Below are positions 27,140-36,634 of a DNA stretch of 64,000 nt, one piece after another. Position 1 is the stretch's first letter. Each line of letters starts with the position of its first letter. The notes below the pieces were generated by a model. The model was not told where the DNA came from, did not search any database, and was given only the letters and a program-made list of their open reading frames with translations. Origin of the DNA: an uncultured Atopobiaceae bacterium (GTDB lineage: Bacteria > Actinomycetota > Coriobacteriia > Coriobacteriales > Atopobiaceae); the NCBI GenBank assembly GCA_947625405.1, contig CANQOF010000002.1, positions 1 to 64,000 on the forward strand, given 5' to 3'. The translations under genes and the position numbers were made by a program.

Positions 27140-27170
27140 CATCTGGCCTCGCGCAGCGCGGGGCCAGATG
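27140..27170 (+). terminator. Hairpin after rsfS
   Basis: A 14-bp stem (27140-27153 with 27157-27170, one G-T pair) with a 3-nt loop. ATTCTC follows rather than a T run, so termination strength is uncertain. Confidence 0.6.
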
Positions 27171-27291
27171 ATTCTCGCCCTCTCGCGTGGCGTACGCACT
27201 TTTTGCGAAGGCGCGCGTGACCTCCCCGCGCGCAGGCGCTCTCCTTCAAAATAGCTCCAAACGGCATTTCAGCCGAGAGAGAGGAGACTAG

Positions 27292-29121
27292 ATGGCACGA
27301 CTGACCCTGCCATCAACCGACCAGGCGCTCGAAACCGTCCAGGGCCTTCTCGAGGACCTCGAGCGTCGGGCGGCCGTGAGCCAGCCGGGGCTCTGCCCCG
27401 TCTCCATGGCTCGGGCGTTCCTCGCGCTCTGCAAGGCGCAGAGTTGCGGAAAGTGCGTGCCCTGCCACGTGGGGCTCGACGTGCTCGAGGGCATGCTCGA
27501 CGACGTGCTCGAGGGCAACGCGAGCGAGGAAACGCTCCAGCTCATCGAGCGCACCGCCGAGGACATCCAGCTCACGAGCGATTGCGCGATCGGCGTCGAG
27601 GCGGCGCGCATGGTCCTCGAGGGCCTGCGCGGGTTTCGCGACGACTACCTGTCGCATATCCACGACAACCGCTGCCTCGCGCACCTCGAGCTCCCGGTGC
27701 CCTGCGTGGCGCTCTGCCCCGCGCACGTGGACATCCCCGGCTACATCGCGTGCATCGAGGACGGGCGCCCGGACGACGCGGTTCGCCAGATTCGCCGCGA
27801 CAACCCGTTCCCGAGCGTCTGCGCCTACATCTGCGAGCATCCCTGTGAGGAGCGCTGCCGCCGCGGCTCGATCGACGCGCCCGTCGGCATCCGCACCCTC
27901 AAGCGCTACGCGGTGGATCACGCGGGCTACGTGGCTCCGCCCGAGAAGGCGCCCGCCACGGGCAAGAAGGTGGCCATCGTGGGCGGCGGCCCCGGTGGCA
28001 TGACCTGCGCGTACTACCTCGCGCTCATGGGCCACTCGGTGAAGGTCTACGAGCAGCGCGACAAGCTCGGCGGCATGCTGCGCTACGGCATCCCCGACTA
28101 TCGCCTCCCGCAGAGGGTGCTCGACGACGAGATGGCCGTCATCACCTCGCTCGGCGTCGAGGTGGAATACCACGTGGCCGTGGGTAAGGACGTGTTCGTC
28201 GAGGATCTCCAAAGGGACTACGACGCCGTGTTCGTGTCAATTGGCGCGCACCTCGATCGCTCGCTCGGCGCGGAGGGCGAGGACCTCGACGGCGTCATCA
28301 GCGCCGTGGAGCTCCTGCGCGACTGCGGCGAGCTGAAGCGCCCGGACTTCACGGGCAAGAGCGTCGCCGTCATCGGCGGCGGCAACGTGGCCATGGACTG
28401 CGCGCGCACGGCGGTGCGCCTCGGTGCTCGCGAGGTGAACATCGTCTACCGCCGCCGCATCGCCGACATGACGGCGCTTCCCGAGGAGATCGCCGGCGCC
28501 CAGGCCGAGGGCTGCGAGGTCATGGAGCTCATGGCCCCCGTGGGCTTCGTGGGCGAGGATGGCAAGCTCACCGGCGTGGTGGCGCAGCCGCAGGTGATCG
28601 GCCCCTTCAAGTGGGGCCGCCCGGCGCCTCGGAACGCCGATGCCCCGCAGGAGGTCATTCCCGCCGACATCGCGCTCATCGCTATCGGCCAGGCCATCGA
28701 GAGCGACCCCTTCGCGCGCGCGGGCTATCCCACGAAGCGCGACCGCATCGTGGCCGATGAAGCCACCTACATCGAGACCGCGGGCAACGTGTTCGCCGGC
28801 GGCGACTGCGTCACCGGCCCCGCGACCGTCATCAAGGCCATCGCCGGCGGCAAGGTGGCGGCGGCCAACATCGACGAGTACCTCGGCTTCCACCATCCCA
28901 TCGGCACCGATGTCCGCATTCCCGAACCAAAGCCCACGAACATGGCCCCGTGCGGGCGCGTGGAGCCCAAGGAGCGCCCGGCTGAGGAGCGCAAGCACGA
29001 CTTCGAGCTCATGGAGCTCTGCATGTCCGACGAGGAAGCCGCCCAGGAATGCGGCCGCTGCCTGCGTTGCGACCACTACGGCTACGGCATCTTCAGGCGC
29101 GGGAGGGTCGAGGAATGGTAA
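27292..29121 (+). CDS. Iron-sulfur flavoprotein, NuoF-tail plus GltD-like; partner of the hydrogenase
   Basis: 609 aa. Residues ~1-110 resemble the 4Fe-4S tail of NuoF/HydB (C52, C55, C58 in SCGKCVPC, then SDCAIG); the FMN/NADH-binding core of NuoF is absent. From ~125 a GltD-like region follows: Cys clusters CVALCPAHVDIPGYI and VCAYICEHPCEERCRR, an FAD site VAIVGGGPGG (227-236) and a pyridine-nucleotide site VAVIGGGNVA (358-367). Four cysteines near the C-terminus (CMSDEEAAQECGRCLRC) add another cluster. It probably passes electrons between NAD(P)H, other carriers and the hydrogenase encoded by the next gene, whose start overlaps its stop by 7 nt. GAGGAG precedes the ATG. Confidence 0.85.
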   Translation: MARLTLPSTDQALETVQGLLEDLERRAAVSQPGLCPVSMARAFLALCKAQSCGKCVPCHVGLDVLEGMLDDVLEGNASEETLQLIERTAEDIQLTSDCAIGVEAARMVLEGLRGFRDDYLSHIHDNRCLAHLELPVPCVALCPAHVDIPGYIACIEDGRPDDAVRQIRRDNPFPSVCAYICEHPCEERCRRGSIDAPVGIRTLKRYAVDHAGYVAPPEKAPATGKKVAIVGGGPGGMTCAYYLALMGHSVKVYEQRDKLGGMLRYGIPDYRLPQRVLDDEMAVITSLGVEVEYHVAVGKDVFVEDLQRDYDAVFVSIGAHLDRSLGAEGEDLDGVISAVELLRDCGELKRPDFTGKSVAVIGGGNVAMDCARTAVRLGAREVNIVYRRRIADMTALPEEIAGAQAEGCEVMELMAPVGFVGEDGKLTGVVAQPQVIGPFKWGRPAPRNADAPQEVIPADIALIAIGQAIESDPFARAGYPTKRDRIVADEATYIETAGNVFAGGDCVTGPATVIKAIAGGKVAAANIDEYLGFHHPIGTDVRIPEPKPTNMAPCGRVEPKERPAEERKHDFELMELCMSDEEAAQECGRCLRCDHYGYGIFRRGRVEEW

Positions 29122-30905
29122 ACATCACGATCGATGGACGAAACGTCCAGGTAGAAGAGGGCCTCACCATCCTCGAAGCCGCGGGAGTCGCCGGCGTGCG
29201 CATCCCCTCGCTCTGCTTCATGGAGTCTTTGAACGACGTGGGCGCGTGCAGGGTGTGCTGCGTCGAGGTGGAGGGCGAGAATCGCCTCGTGGCCGCCTGC
29301 AACACCTGCGTGTGGGACGGCATGGTCATCCACACCGACAGCCCGAAGGCGCACCGCGCTCGCGTGACGAACGTCGAACTCATGCTCTCGCGGCATAACT
29401 GCAACTGCCCGACGTGCGTGCGCTCCGGCAACTGCGAGCTCCAGCGCCTCGCCAACGACCTCGGCCTCGTGACGGAGCTCTTCGAGAAGGAGCTCTCGCC
29501 GCTCAAGGACGATCCCACCTTCCCGCTCCAGCGCGCCTACGATAAGTGCGTGAGCTGCCTGCGCTGCGTGAACGTCTGCGACAAGATGCAGGGCGTGCAC
29601 GTGTGGGACCTCATCAACTCCGGCCCCGAGGCGCGCGTGGACGTGGCCGACCACCTGAGCGTGACGGAGAGCGACTGCACCCTCTGCGGCCAGTGCATCA
29701 CGCACTGCCCGGTGGGCTGTCTCACCGCGCGCGACGACACGGGAGTCGTGGAGGCCGCGATCGCCGACCCCGAGACGATCGTGCTCGCGCAGATCGCCCC
29801 CGCGGTGCGCACGAGCTGGCACGAGGGCATCGGGCTCGATAAGGAGCTCGCGACCACGGGCCGTATGGTGGCCGCCGCGAAGGGGCTCGGCTTCGATTAC
29901 GTGTTCGACACGGACTTCTCCGCCGACGTCACCATCATGGAGGAGGGCTACGAACTCCTCCACAAGCTCCAGCATCGCGACGAGTACGAGTGGCCCATGT
30001 TCACGAGCTGCTGCCCGGGCTGGGTGCGCTACGCCAAGGGCAAGGCGCCTGATTTCGTGGATCGCATCTCCTCCACCAAGAGCCCGCAGCAGATCTTCGG
30101 CGCGCTCGCGAAGACGTACTTCGCCGAGAAGGCGGGCATCGACCCCTCGAAGCTCTTCCTCGTGTCGATCATGCCGTGCGTGGCGAAGAAGGCCGAGGCG
30201 GATTACGAGTCCATGCGCGGCGCGACCGGCTCGCCCGACGTGGACGCCGTGCTCACCGTGCGTGAGTTCGACCGCATGATCCGCGCGCACCACCTCGACG
30301 TGGCGAAGATGGGCGAGGCGTCCTTCGACGATCCCATGGGCGTCGCCACGGGCGCGGGCCACATCTTCGGCGTGACCGGCGGCGTGATGGAGGCTGCGCT
30401 TCGCACCGCGTATTCCGTGGTGACGGGCGAGAACCCCGATCCCGAGGCGCTCGCGGCCCTTCGTGCGCGCGACGGGTGGCGCATGGGCACCTTCGACATG
30501 GGCGGCACGAAGGTGCGCGTGGGCGTGGCCCACGGCCTCGTGAACGCGGAGAAGCTGCTCCAGGCCATACGCGACGGCAAGGAGAGGCTCGACTTCGTGG
30601 AGATAATGGCGTGCCCCGGCGGCTGCACGGGCGGTGGCGGCAACCCCATCCACGATGGCCAAGAGCTCGCGGCGGATCGCGCTGGCACGCTCTACGCGCT
30701 CGACGAGGACGCCGAGCTGCGCTTCTCGCACGAGAATCCGCAGGTTAAGCAGTGCTATGAGGAATTCCTCGGCGAGCCCAACTCCGAGCTCGCGGAGAAG
30801 CTCCTCCACACCAACCACCACACGTGGACGATGCCAAACGAGGCGCCCCTTCCGAAGTACGAGGAGGTGCCGGGCGACTACAAGCGCGAACCCGCGACGT
30901 ACTAA
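29115..30905 (+). CDS. [FeFe]-hydrogenase, group A
   Basis: 596 aa. The H-cluster motifs are complete: TSCCPGW (297-303), MPCVAKKAE (from 353) and EIMACPGGCTGGGGNP (496-511). The N-terminus holds a 2Fe-2S domain (C34, C45, C48, C62), a His-ligated 4Fe-4S segment (HNCNCPTCVRSGNCELQ) and two 4Fe-4S clusters (CVSCLRCVNVC, CTLCGQCITHCPVGC). The C-terminal small-subunit-like part follows. The enzyme evolves or oxidises H2 in the cytoplasm. The ATG at 29115 overlaps the flavoprotein stop, so the two are made together. Maturases HydEFG are not in the window. Confidence 0.95.
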   Translation: MVNITIDGRNVQVEEGLTILEAAGVAGVRIPSLCFMESLNDVGACRVCCVEVEGENRLVAACNTCVWDGMVIHTDSPKAHRARVTNVELMLSRHNCNCPTCVRSGNCELQRLANDLGLVTELFEKELSPLKDDPTFPLQRAYDKCVSCLRCVNVCDKMQGVHVWDLINSGPEARVDVADHLSVTESDCTLCGQCITHCPVGCLTARDDTGVVEAAIADPETIVLAQIAPAVRTSWHEGIGLDKELATTGRMVAAAKGLGFDYVFDTDFSADVTIMEEGYELLHKLQHRDEYEWPMFTSCCPGWVRYAKGKAPDFVDRISSTKSPQQIFGALAKTYFAEKAGIDPSKLFLVSIMPCVAKKAEADYESMRGATGSPDVDAVLTVREFDRMIRAHHLDVAKMGEASFDDPMGVATGAGHIFGVTGGVMEAALRTAYSVVTGENPDPEALAALRARDGWRMGTFDMGGTKVRVGVAHGLVNAEKLLQAIRDGKERLDFVEIMACPGGCTGGGGNPIHDGQELAADRAGTLYALDEDAELRFSHENPQVKQCYEEFLGEPNSELAEKLLHTNHHTWTMPNEAPLPKYEEVPGDYKREPATY

Positions 30906-30936
30906 GCGCTCAACTGGAGTAGCGCAATAGCCTCGT

Positions 30937-30973
30937 TGAGCCCCCATTTCGCTTTGCGAGATGGGGGCTCACG
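30937..30973. terminator. Terminator between hydrogenase and dinB
   Basis: A long stem (30937-30952 with 30956-30971, one G-T pair) with a TTT loop lies between converging genes. CGATTTCTT follows on the plus strand. Confidence 0.7.
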
Positions 30974-30999
30974 ATTTCTTGGCCCGCGATCGTCCCGCG

Positions 31000-32313
31000 T
31001 TACTCGATATCACGGTGCATTGGCTGGGTGTCGCTCGTGCGGTGCTTGAAGCGAAGATCGTGGCCGAAGGCGAGGGCGTCCTCTCCGAAGCGCTCGCGTA
31101 CCGCATCGCGCACGCGTCCGAGGTTCGCCTTTGCTCGGGGATTCGGGGAGGCGGCCTCGACGCCTTTCGAAGGCGAGGCGTCCTCATCGAAGAGCGAGGC
31201 TTGGCGCGGCGCGTCCTCCTCGTTGAAGCGCGAGATGCCAACCCCGATCAAGCGCACGGGCATGCCCTCGTGCCAGATCTCGTCGAGAAGCTCGAGGGCG
31301 ACGGGCGCGAACTCGGCCTCGTCGTCGGCGGGCGAGGGGAGGGCGCGCTGGATGGTGCGCCCATGTTCGAAGTCGAAGCGGATCTTCAACGTGACCTCGC
31401 GACCCTTGAGGCCCTTCTTGCGCAGGCGCCGGCCCACGACGCCCGAGACGTGCCGGATCGCGGCGCGGATCTCGTCGCGATCGGTGAGGTCTTGGGCGAA
31501 GGTCCGCTCGTTTGAGACGGACTTCACCTCGCGCGCGACCGCGCGCTCGCGCACGGGAGAGTGGTCGACGCCACGCGCGCGATCGACCATGCGCGGCCCC
31601 ATGACCCCGAAGCGCTCTCGCATCTCTTGCGGGCTTTGCATGGCGAGGTCTCCGAGCGTGCGGATGCCGAGTGCCGCGAGCTTGCGCTCGGTGGCGGCGC
31701 CGATGCCGGAGAGCGCGCGAAGGGGGAGCGGCGCGAGGAAGGCGGCCTCCGTGCCGGGATAGACCACGGTGAGGCCGCGTGGCTTGTCGATCTCGCTCGC
31801 GATCTTCGCGACGGTCTTCGAGGTCGAAAGCCCAATCGAGCAGGTGACGCCGAGCCTTGCCACGCGCGCTTGGATGCGCTCGCAGATGTCCACGGGGTTT
31901 TCCGCGGAGTAGCACCCGGGCGTGACGTCGAAGAACGCCTCGTCGATCGACACTTGCTCCAAGCGCGGAGTCTCCTGGCCGATGATGTCCATCACCTCGC
32001 CGGAGAGCTCGCGGTAGCGATCGAATCTCCCTTGGGTGAAGATCCCCCGCGGGCAGAGGCGCCGCGCCTCGGCGGCGGGCATGGCCGAGTGCACGCCATA
32101 GGGGCGCGCCTCGTAGGAGGCGGTGGAGACGACACCTCGCATCTCGGGAGATCCTCCCACGATCACCGGCTTCCCGCGCCATTCGGGATGGTCGAGCTGT
32201 TCCACCGAGGCGAAGAAGGCGTCGAGATCCAGCAAGGCGATCGCCGGACCCCTCCAGCGCTCAAACGACGCCCCGAACGAGAAGTCGCGCGAGGATTGCT
32301 CGGAGCCTCGCAT
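31000..32313 (-). CDS. dinB: DNA polymerase IV (Y family)
   Basis: 437 aa. It performs translesion synthesis and lacks proofreading. Catalytic acidic residues are in LLDLDAFFASVEQ (D29) and SIDEAFFDV; STASYEARPYGVHSAMP is the conserved finger region and the little-finger domain follows. The ATG at 32311-32313 overlaps the stop of the histidine-kinase gene (TGATG); a GTG one codon earlier is possible. The C-terminus extends ~60 residues after the QASLFDED motif, which resembles the beta-clamp-binding peptide QLSLF. Confidence 0.93.
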   Translation of the reverse strand: MRGSEQSSRDFSFGASFERWRGPAIALLDLDAFFASVEQLDHPEWRGKPVIVGGSPEMRGVVSTASYEARPYGVHSAMPAAEARRLCPRGIFTQGRFDRYRELSGEVMDIIGQETPRLEQVSIDEAFFDVTPGCYSAENPVDICERIQARVARLGVTCSIGLSTSKTVAKIASEIDKPRGLTVVYPGTEAAFLAPLPLRALSGIGAATERKLAALGIRTLGDLAMQSPQEMRERFGVMGPRMVDRARGVDHSPVRERAVAREVKSVSNERTFAQDLTDRDEIRAAIRHVSGVVGRRLRKKGLKGREVTLKIRFDFEHGRTIQRALPSPADDEAEFAPVALELLDEIWHEGMPVRLIGVGISRFNEEDAPRQASLFDEDASPSKGVEAASPNPRAKANLGRVRDAVRERFGEDALAFGHDLRFKHRTSDTQPMHRDIE

Positions 32314-33572
32314 CACGATTGCTCGCGATCAAGGGGAAGCGTGAGCGTGAAGGTGGTGCCCTCCTCGGCGCTCGAGGCGCAGGTGATGTCGCCGTCGAGC
32401 GCGAGCATCGTCGTCTTTGCGATGGCCAACCCGAGGCCGAATCCGCCGGTAGAGCGGCTCCGCGAGGAATCCGAGCGGTAGAAGCGGTCGAAGATGTGGT
32501 CCACGTCCTCTTGGGTGAGGGGTTCCGCGCGGTTGTTCACGGAGAAGGTCGCGGTGGCGCGTCCCTCCACCTTGAGGACGACGTTGATGGTCGAGCCCTT
32601 CTCGGCGTACTTCACCGCGTTATCGAGCAGGATGCGCACTACGCGATTGAGCGCGTCGTGATCCGAGCGCACCCAGAGGTGGGGCGTGAGGTCCTCCGCG
32701 AAGGCGCGCCCGTGCTCGAAGGCCATGACCTCGAACTCCAGGCAGGCCTCCTCGACGAGCGCGGAGAAGTCGAGGAGGTCCCTCCGAAAGACCGCGTCGC
32801 TCACGAGGCCGGCCTCGTCGGCCTTCGAGAGCTCGAGGAGATCGTTCACGAGCACCTGCATGCGCTTCGCCTCGTCGTCGGTGGAGAGGATCCAGCGATG
32901 GTCGTCGTCGGGAATGGAGCCCAGGTGCTCCTCGAGGATCCGCGTATTGGCGCGAATCACGGATAGCGGGGTCTTGAGCTCGTGCGACGCGTCCGAGGTG
33001 AAGCGGCTCTGGGCCTCCCACATGAGGCGCACCGGCTCCACGATCATCTCCGAGAGCTTCCAGACGAAGAGCGAGGCGATGGCGAGGACGAGTATGGCGA
33101 CCCCAATGCTCGTCACGACCTGCTGGAGGCGCACGTGGCTCGTGGCCACGGTGCTCACCATCGCGATGCGCTCGCCCGAGGGGATGGGGCCCTTGCGCCA
33201 GATGACCCCGTAATCCTCGATCGTGCCCTCGGTGGCGTCCCCCGAGGCGGCGTCGATCACCTGCTGGAGGGCGCGCGGGCCGATGATGGCCGCGGAATCG
33301 TTCAGCTCGACTTCGCCGGTGTCGGCATCGACGTCCACCCACACCACGGCTCGCTGGCCGTAGATGGTCTCGTCCTCGTCGGGCGCGGTGCTCACGCCGA
33401 TGTAGGGGCGGGTGGGCGTGGTCGTGTTCAGCACGCGATTCAGCGAGCTGTCCACGAAGCGGTCGAGGTTCTCGGAGCTTGCGGTGTAGGTGACGAAGAG
33501 GGTGCCGAAGAGCACGAGCGCGAGGAACGACATGGTGATGACCATGAAGCGCCTTTGGAGTCGCTCGAGCAT
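32313..33572 (-). CDS. Sensor histidine kinase
   Basis: 419 aa. TM1 (~10-30) and TM2 (~152-172) enclose a ~120-residue external sensor domain. The phosphorylated His is H197 in SDASHELKTPLSVIRAN; the ATPase domain has NAVKYAEKGS and GFGLGLAI. It should phosphorylate the response regulator encoded 39 nt upstream in the same operon. The signal is unknown. Its stop overlaps the dinB start. Confidence 0.93.
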   Translation of the reverse strand: MLERLQRRFMVITMSFLALVLFGTLFVTYTASSENLDRFVDSSLNRVLNTTTPTRPYIGVSTAPDEDETIYGQRAVVWVDVDADTGEVELNDSAAIIGPRALQQVIDAASGDATEGTIEDYGVIWRKGPIPSGERIAMVSTVATSHVRLQQVVTSIGVAILVLAIASLFVWKLSEMIVEPVRLMWEAQSRFTSDASHELKTPLSVIRANTRILEEHLGSIPDDDHRWILSTDDEAKRMQVLVNDLLELSKADEAGLVSDAVFRRDLLDFSALVEEACLEFEVMAFEHGRAFAEDLTPHLWVRSDHDALNRVVRILLDNAVKYAEKGSTINVVLKVEGRATATFSVNNRAEPLTQEDVDHIFDRFYRSDSSRSRSTGGFGLGLAIAKTTMLALDGDITCASSAEEGTTFTLTLPLDREQS

Positions 33573-33611
33573 GGACCCTCCGTCGTCGTGCGCGCGTGCG
33601 CGCCCCTCCCG

Positions 33612-34301
33612 CTAGAAGCGCTGGTCGCGTCCGTCGGGCTCCTCGAGACGGTAGCCGAGCATGCGGTAGGTGGTGATCTGGCTCAAGGAGTTGATGTGCG
33701 CGAGCTTCTTCCGCAAAAACGAGATGTAGGCCTCGGCGCTGTTCTCCGTCACATCCTCGCCATCGTGCCAGGCGGACTTCAGGAGGTCGTTCTTCGAGAC
33801 CACGCCCTTCGCCTCCATGAGGAGCTTCAGCACCTCGTACTCCTTCTGGGAGAGGTGCACCTGGCGATCGTTGCACACGAGATCGTGCGTCACGAGGTCA
33901 AGCGTGAGATCGCCGAAGCTGCGCGTTTCGAGATCCGCCTCGCCGTGGCGTCGCGTGAGGGCGCGGATCCTCGCGAGAAGCTCGTCGGTGTCGATGGGCT
34001 TTGTCATGTAGTCGTCGGCGCCGTGATCGAGCCCCTCGATCTTGTCCGCGGTGGTGGCCTTGGCGGTGACCATGATCACCGGCGTCTCGACGGATTGCTC
34101 GCGCAGCCGCGAGACGACGTCGAACCCGCTCATGCCGGGAAGCATCACGTCGAGCATGATCACGTCGAAATGCTCCCCGAGCGCCGCGTCGAGCCCCGAG
34201 GGCCCGTCAAACGCCTGCGAGGCGTTGTAGCCCGCCTCTCCGAGAATGTGGCTGATCGCATCGCTGAGATTACGTTCGTCTTCAACGACCAAGACGTTCA
34301 T
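33612..34301 (-). CDS. OmpR-family response regulator
   Basis: 229 aa. The receiver domain has the acidic pair ED (7-8), phosphoacceptor D51 (VIMLDVMLPG), VTAK and the DDYMTKPID lysine. The C-terminal winged helix contains LSQKEYEVLKLLMEAKGVVSKNDLL and the TYRMLGYRLE end. TAGGAGC precedes the ATG. It is the first gene of the minus-strand regulator-kinase-dinB group. Confidence 0.95.
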   Translation of the reverse strand: MNVLVVEDERNLSDAISHILGEAGYNASQAFDGPSGLDAALGEHFDVIMLDVMLPGMSGFDVVSRLREQSVETPVIMVTAKATTADKIEGLDHGADDYMTKPIDTDELLARIRALTRRHGEADLETRSFGDLTLDLVTHDLVCNDRQVHLSQKEYEVLKLLMEAKGVVSKNDLLKSAWHDGEDVTENSAEAYISFLRKKLAHINSLSQITTYRMLGYRLEEPDGRDQRF

Positions 34302-34558
34302 GTAGCTCCTACCCTTGGTGCTTCGGCAGTCAAAAAAACGACCTACCCCGCCCCATGAACCAGTCTAGGGTCGGTGCAAGCGTATGGGGCCCTCGGATCC
34401 GCGCACGGCGCGATAGCCGGACGGACGGCGTGTGGAGCGCGCTCGCGAGGGGTGCAGAACCGCGACGGCTTGGCTACTATGGGAGCTTGCTCAAGAGCAC
34501 AGGCGTGCGCTCTCGCTTCGAAGGCACCCTGTGACACCACGCAACAAAGGAGATTTCG

Positions 34559-35017
34559 TTGGCAGTCAAGATTCGCCTGGCCCGCCATGGTGCCAAGAAG
34601 CGCCCTTACTATCGCATCGTCGTCGCCGATTCGCGCATGAGGCGCGATGGCCGCTTCATCGAGCAGGTGGGCCGCTACGATCCCATCCCCGATCCCCACG
34701 TGATTGAGGTCAATCTCGAGAAGGTTGACGAGTGGATCGGCAAGGGCGCCCAGCCCACGAACGCCGTGGCGCACCTCATCGACATCGCGCGCGCCGGCGC
34801 GGAGGGCACGCCGCAGGCTGAGAAGCCCAAGCCCGAGCCGAAGGTCCCGGAGGCCTATGCCGTGCCCGAGGATGAGGTTGCCGAGGTCGAGGAGGCTGTG
34901 GCCGCCGAGGTCGCCGAGAGCGCGGTCGAGGCCGTCGAGGACACCGAAATCGCCGAGGCCGCGCGCGACGACGCGGCTCGCGCGGATGCCGCCAACGCAG
35001 CCGCCGACGAGGCTTAA
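34559..35017 (+). CDS. rpsP: 30S ribosomal protein S16
   Basis: 152 aa. The S16 core ([35 protein letters not shown]) spans ~80 residues; the rest is an Ala/Glu-rich acidic tail, as seen in many actinobacteria. The start is TTG at 34559, with AAAGGAG 7 nt upstream. A possible -10 (TACTAT at 34475-34480) lies ~80 nt before the start, without a clear -35. First gene of rpsP-khpA-rimM-trmD-lepB. Confidence 0.96.
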   Translation: MAVKIRLARHGAKKRPYYRIVVADSRMRRDGRFIEQVGRYDPIPDPHVIEVNLEKVDEWIGKGAQPTNAVAHLIDIARAGAEGTPQAEKPKPEPKVPEAYAVPEDEVAEVEEAVAAEVAESAVEAVEDTEIAEAARDDAARADAANAAADEA

Positions 35018-35034
35018 CTCACACCGAGGCTCAC

Positions 35035-35406
35035 ATGAACGATCTGAATGTCGCCTCACGCGGCGCTGATGCCTCTGGCGAGGACGAGGCCCTCGTCGAA
35101 GAGCTCGAGGTCGATGAGGTCGAAGCGCTCGATGACGCTGAGCCCCTCGACGCGGAGGAGCTTCCCTCCGATCGCATCGCCGACCTCGTGGAGCTCATCG
35201 TCTTGGGACTCGTTGACCACGTTGACGCCGTGGCGCTCGACGTCACCGACAGCGCCGAAGGCTCCTTGATCGAGATCACCGTCGCCCCCGACGACGTGGG
35301 CAAGGTGATCGGGAGAAGGGGCCGCACCATCAAATCCATCCGCACTCTCGCGCGGGCCCTGGGCCAGCGACTCGACACCGAGGTCGAGGTCGAGGTCCTC
35401 GATTAG
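35035..35406 (+). CDS. khpA: KH-domain RNA-binding protein KhpA
   Basis: 123 aa. The KH core ends in ITVAPDDVGKVIGRRGRTIKSIRTLARALG, with the GxxG loop as GRRG. It binds RNA with KhpB and affects cell size in Gram-positives. Unlike the usual ~75-80-aa protein it has an acidic N-terminal extension of ~45 residues. Its place between rpsP and rimM is standard. Confidence 0.93.
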   Translation: MNDLNVASRGADASGEDEALVEELEVDEVEALDDAEPLDAEELPSDRIADLVELIVLGLVDHVDAVALDVTDSAEGSLIEITVAPDDVGKVIGRRGRTIKSIRTLARALGQRLDTEVEVEVLD

Positions 35407-35412
35407 CGCGCC

Positions 35413-35922
35413 ATGGGCAGCGCCTACCGCCCCATAGCGACGATCGTCCGCGCTCGCGGCACGAAAGGCGAGCTCGTCTGCCGTCCCTGGCACGCGGGCT
35501 CGCCGCTGCTTCGCGAAGGGCTCCCCGTGGCCATCCTCCCTCCGAACTTCTCGGTGGAGCGCTTCCAGACGGTGGCGAGCGCCACCTTCGACGGCTCCGA
35601 CCAGCGCGTGCGCTTCTCGGGCATCGCCGATCTCGACGCCGCGACCCACTGCGTGGGCGCCCGCGTGCTCGCGCCCGAGGACGAGCTTCCCGAAGAGGCC
35701 GGGGAGGAAGGCCCCCGGGCTTGGATCGGCCTCCTTGCCGTGGACGAGACGTTGGGCGAGCTTGGCCGCGTGGTCGACGTCGAAGAGGGGCCCGCGCAAG
35801 CGCTCCTCGTGATCGCCCACGAGGGTCGCGAGGTCCTCGTGCCCGCCGTGGAGCCGATTCTCGTTTCCGCTGACGAGGAGGCGGTGCACCTTGCGTGCCC
35901 GCCCGGCCTCTTGGGCATCTAG
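35413..35922 (+). CDS. rimM: Ribosome maturation factor RimM
   Basis: 169 aa. RimM binds S19 and helps assemble the 30S head. The N-terminal beta-barrel has ATIVRARGTKGELVCRPW; the PRC-like C-terminal part has ARVLAPE-type ARVLAPEDELP and VPAVEPILVS. The ATG is 7 nt after khpA with no strong SD, so translation is probably coupled. Confidence 0.9.
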   Translation: MGSAYRPIATIVRARGTKGELVCRPWHAGSPLLREGLPVAILPPNFSVERFQTVASATFDGSDQRVRFSGIADLDAATHCVGARVLAPEDELPEEAGEEGPRAWIGLLAVDETLGELGRVVDVEEGPAQALLVIAHEGREVLVPAVEPILVSADEEAVHLACPPGLLGI

Positions 35923-35935
35923 GGGAGGGGAGACG

Positions 35936-36634
35936 ATGGACATCCACTTTCTCTCCGTCATCCCCGAGGTGTTTTCGCCATATCTCGACGCGTCGATCAT
36001 GGGACGGGCGCAGGCGGGCGGGTATGTGCGCTTCTTCGCGCACAACCTTCGCGACTGGACCCACGATCGCCATCGCACCGTGGACGACGCGCCCTTCGGT
36101 GGCGGCCAGGGCATGCTCATGAAGCCCGAGCCCTTCTTCGAGGCCATTTCCGAGATCAAGGCGAGCTCCGAGGTGCCACTCAAGGTGCTCTTCCTCTCGC
36201 CACACGGCACGCCGTTTTCCCAGGCGATGGCTCGGGAGCTCTCGGGAGAATCAGGGCTTCTCCTCGTCTCGGGACGCTACGAGGGCATGGACGAGCGCGT
36301 GTTCTCCCTCGCGGACGAGGTCATCTCGCTCGGCGATTTCGTGCTCACGGGAGGCGAGCTCGCGGCGATGGCGGTGGCCGATGCGTGCGTGAGACTCATA
36401 CCGGGCGTCTTGGGAAACGAGCGTTCAGCGGCAGACGAATCCTTCGAGGACGGCCTTCTCGAATGCGCGCAGTACACGCGCCCGGCGGTCTTCCAGGGCA
36501 TGGCCGTGCCCGAGGTGCTCCTCTCAGGGGACCACGGGAAAGTCGAGCTCTGGCGCCGTGAAAACGCCCTCGAGCGCACGAGGCGCCTTCGCCCGGACCT
36601 GCTCGAGGAAAGGGAGGTGAGCTCGCATGCCTGA
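35936..36634 (+). CDS. trmD: tRNA (guanine-N1)-methyltransferase
   Basis: 232 aa. TrmD makes m1G37 in tRNA and prevents frameshifting. Trefoil-knot segments are visible: PFGGGQGMLMKPEPFFEAI, LLVSGRYEGMDERV, and EVISLGDFVLTGGELAAMAVADACVRLIPGVLG. GGGGAGGGG precedes the ATG at 35936. Its last 8 nt overlap the lepB start. Confidence 0.96.
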   Translation: MDIHFLSVIPEVFSPYLDASIMGRAQAGGYVRFFAHNLRDWTHDRHRTVDDAPFGGGQGMLMKPEPFFEAISEIKASSEVPLKVLFLSPHGTPFSQAMARELSGESGLLLVSGRYEGMDERVFSLADEVISLGDFVLTGGELAAMAVADACVRLIPGVLGNERSAADESFEDGLLECAQYTRPAVFQGMAVPEVLLSGDHGKVELWRRENALERTRRLRPDLLEEREVSSHA

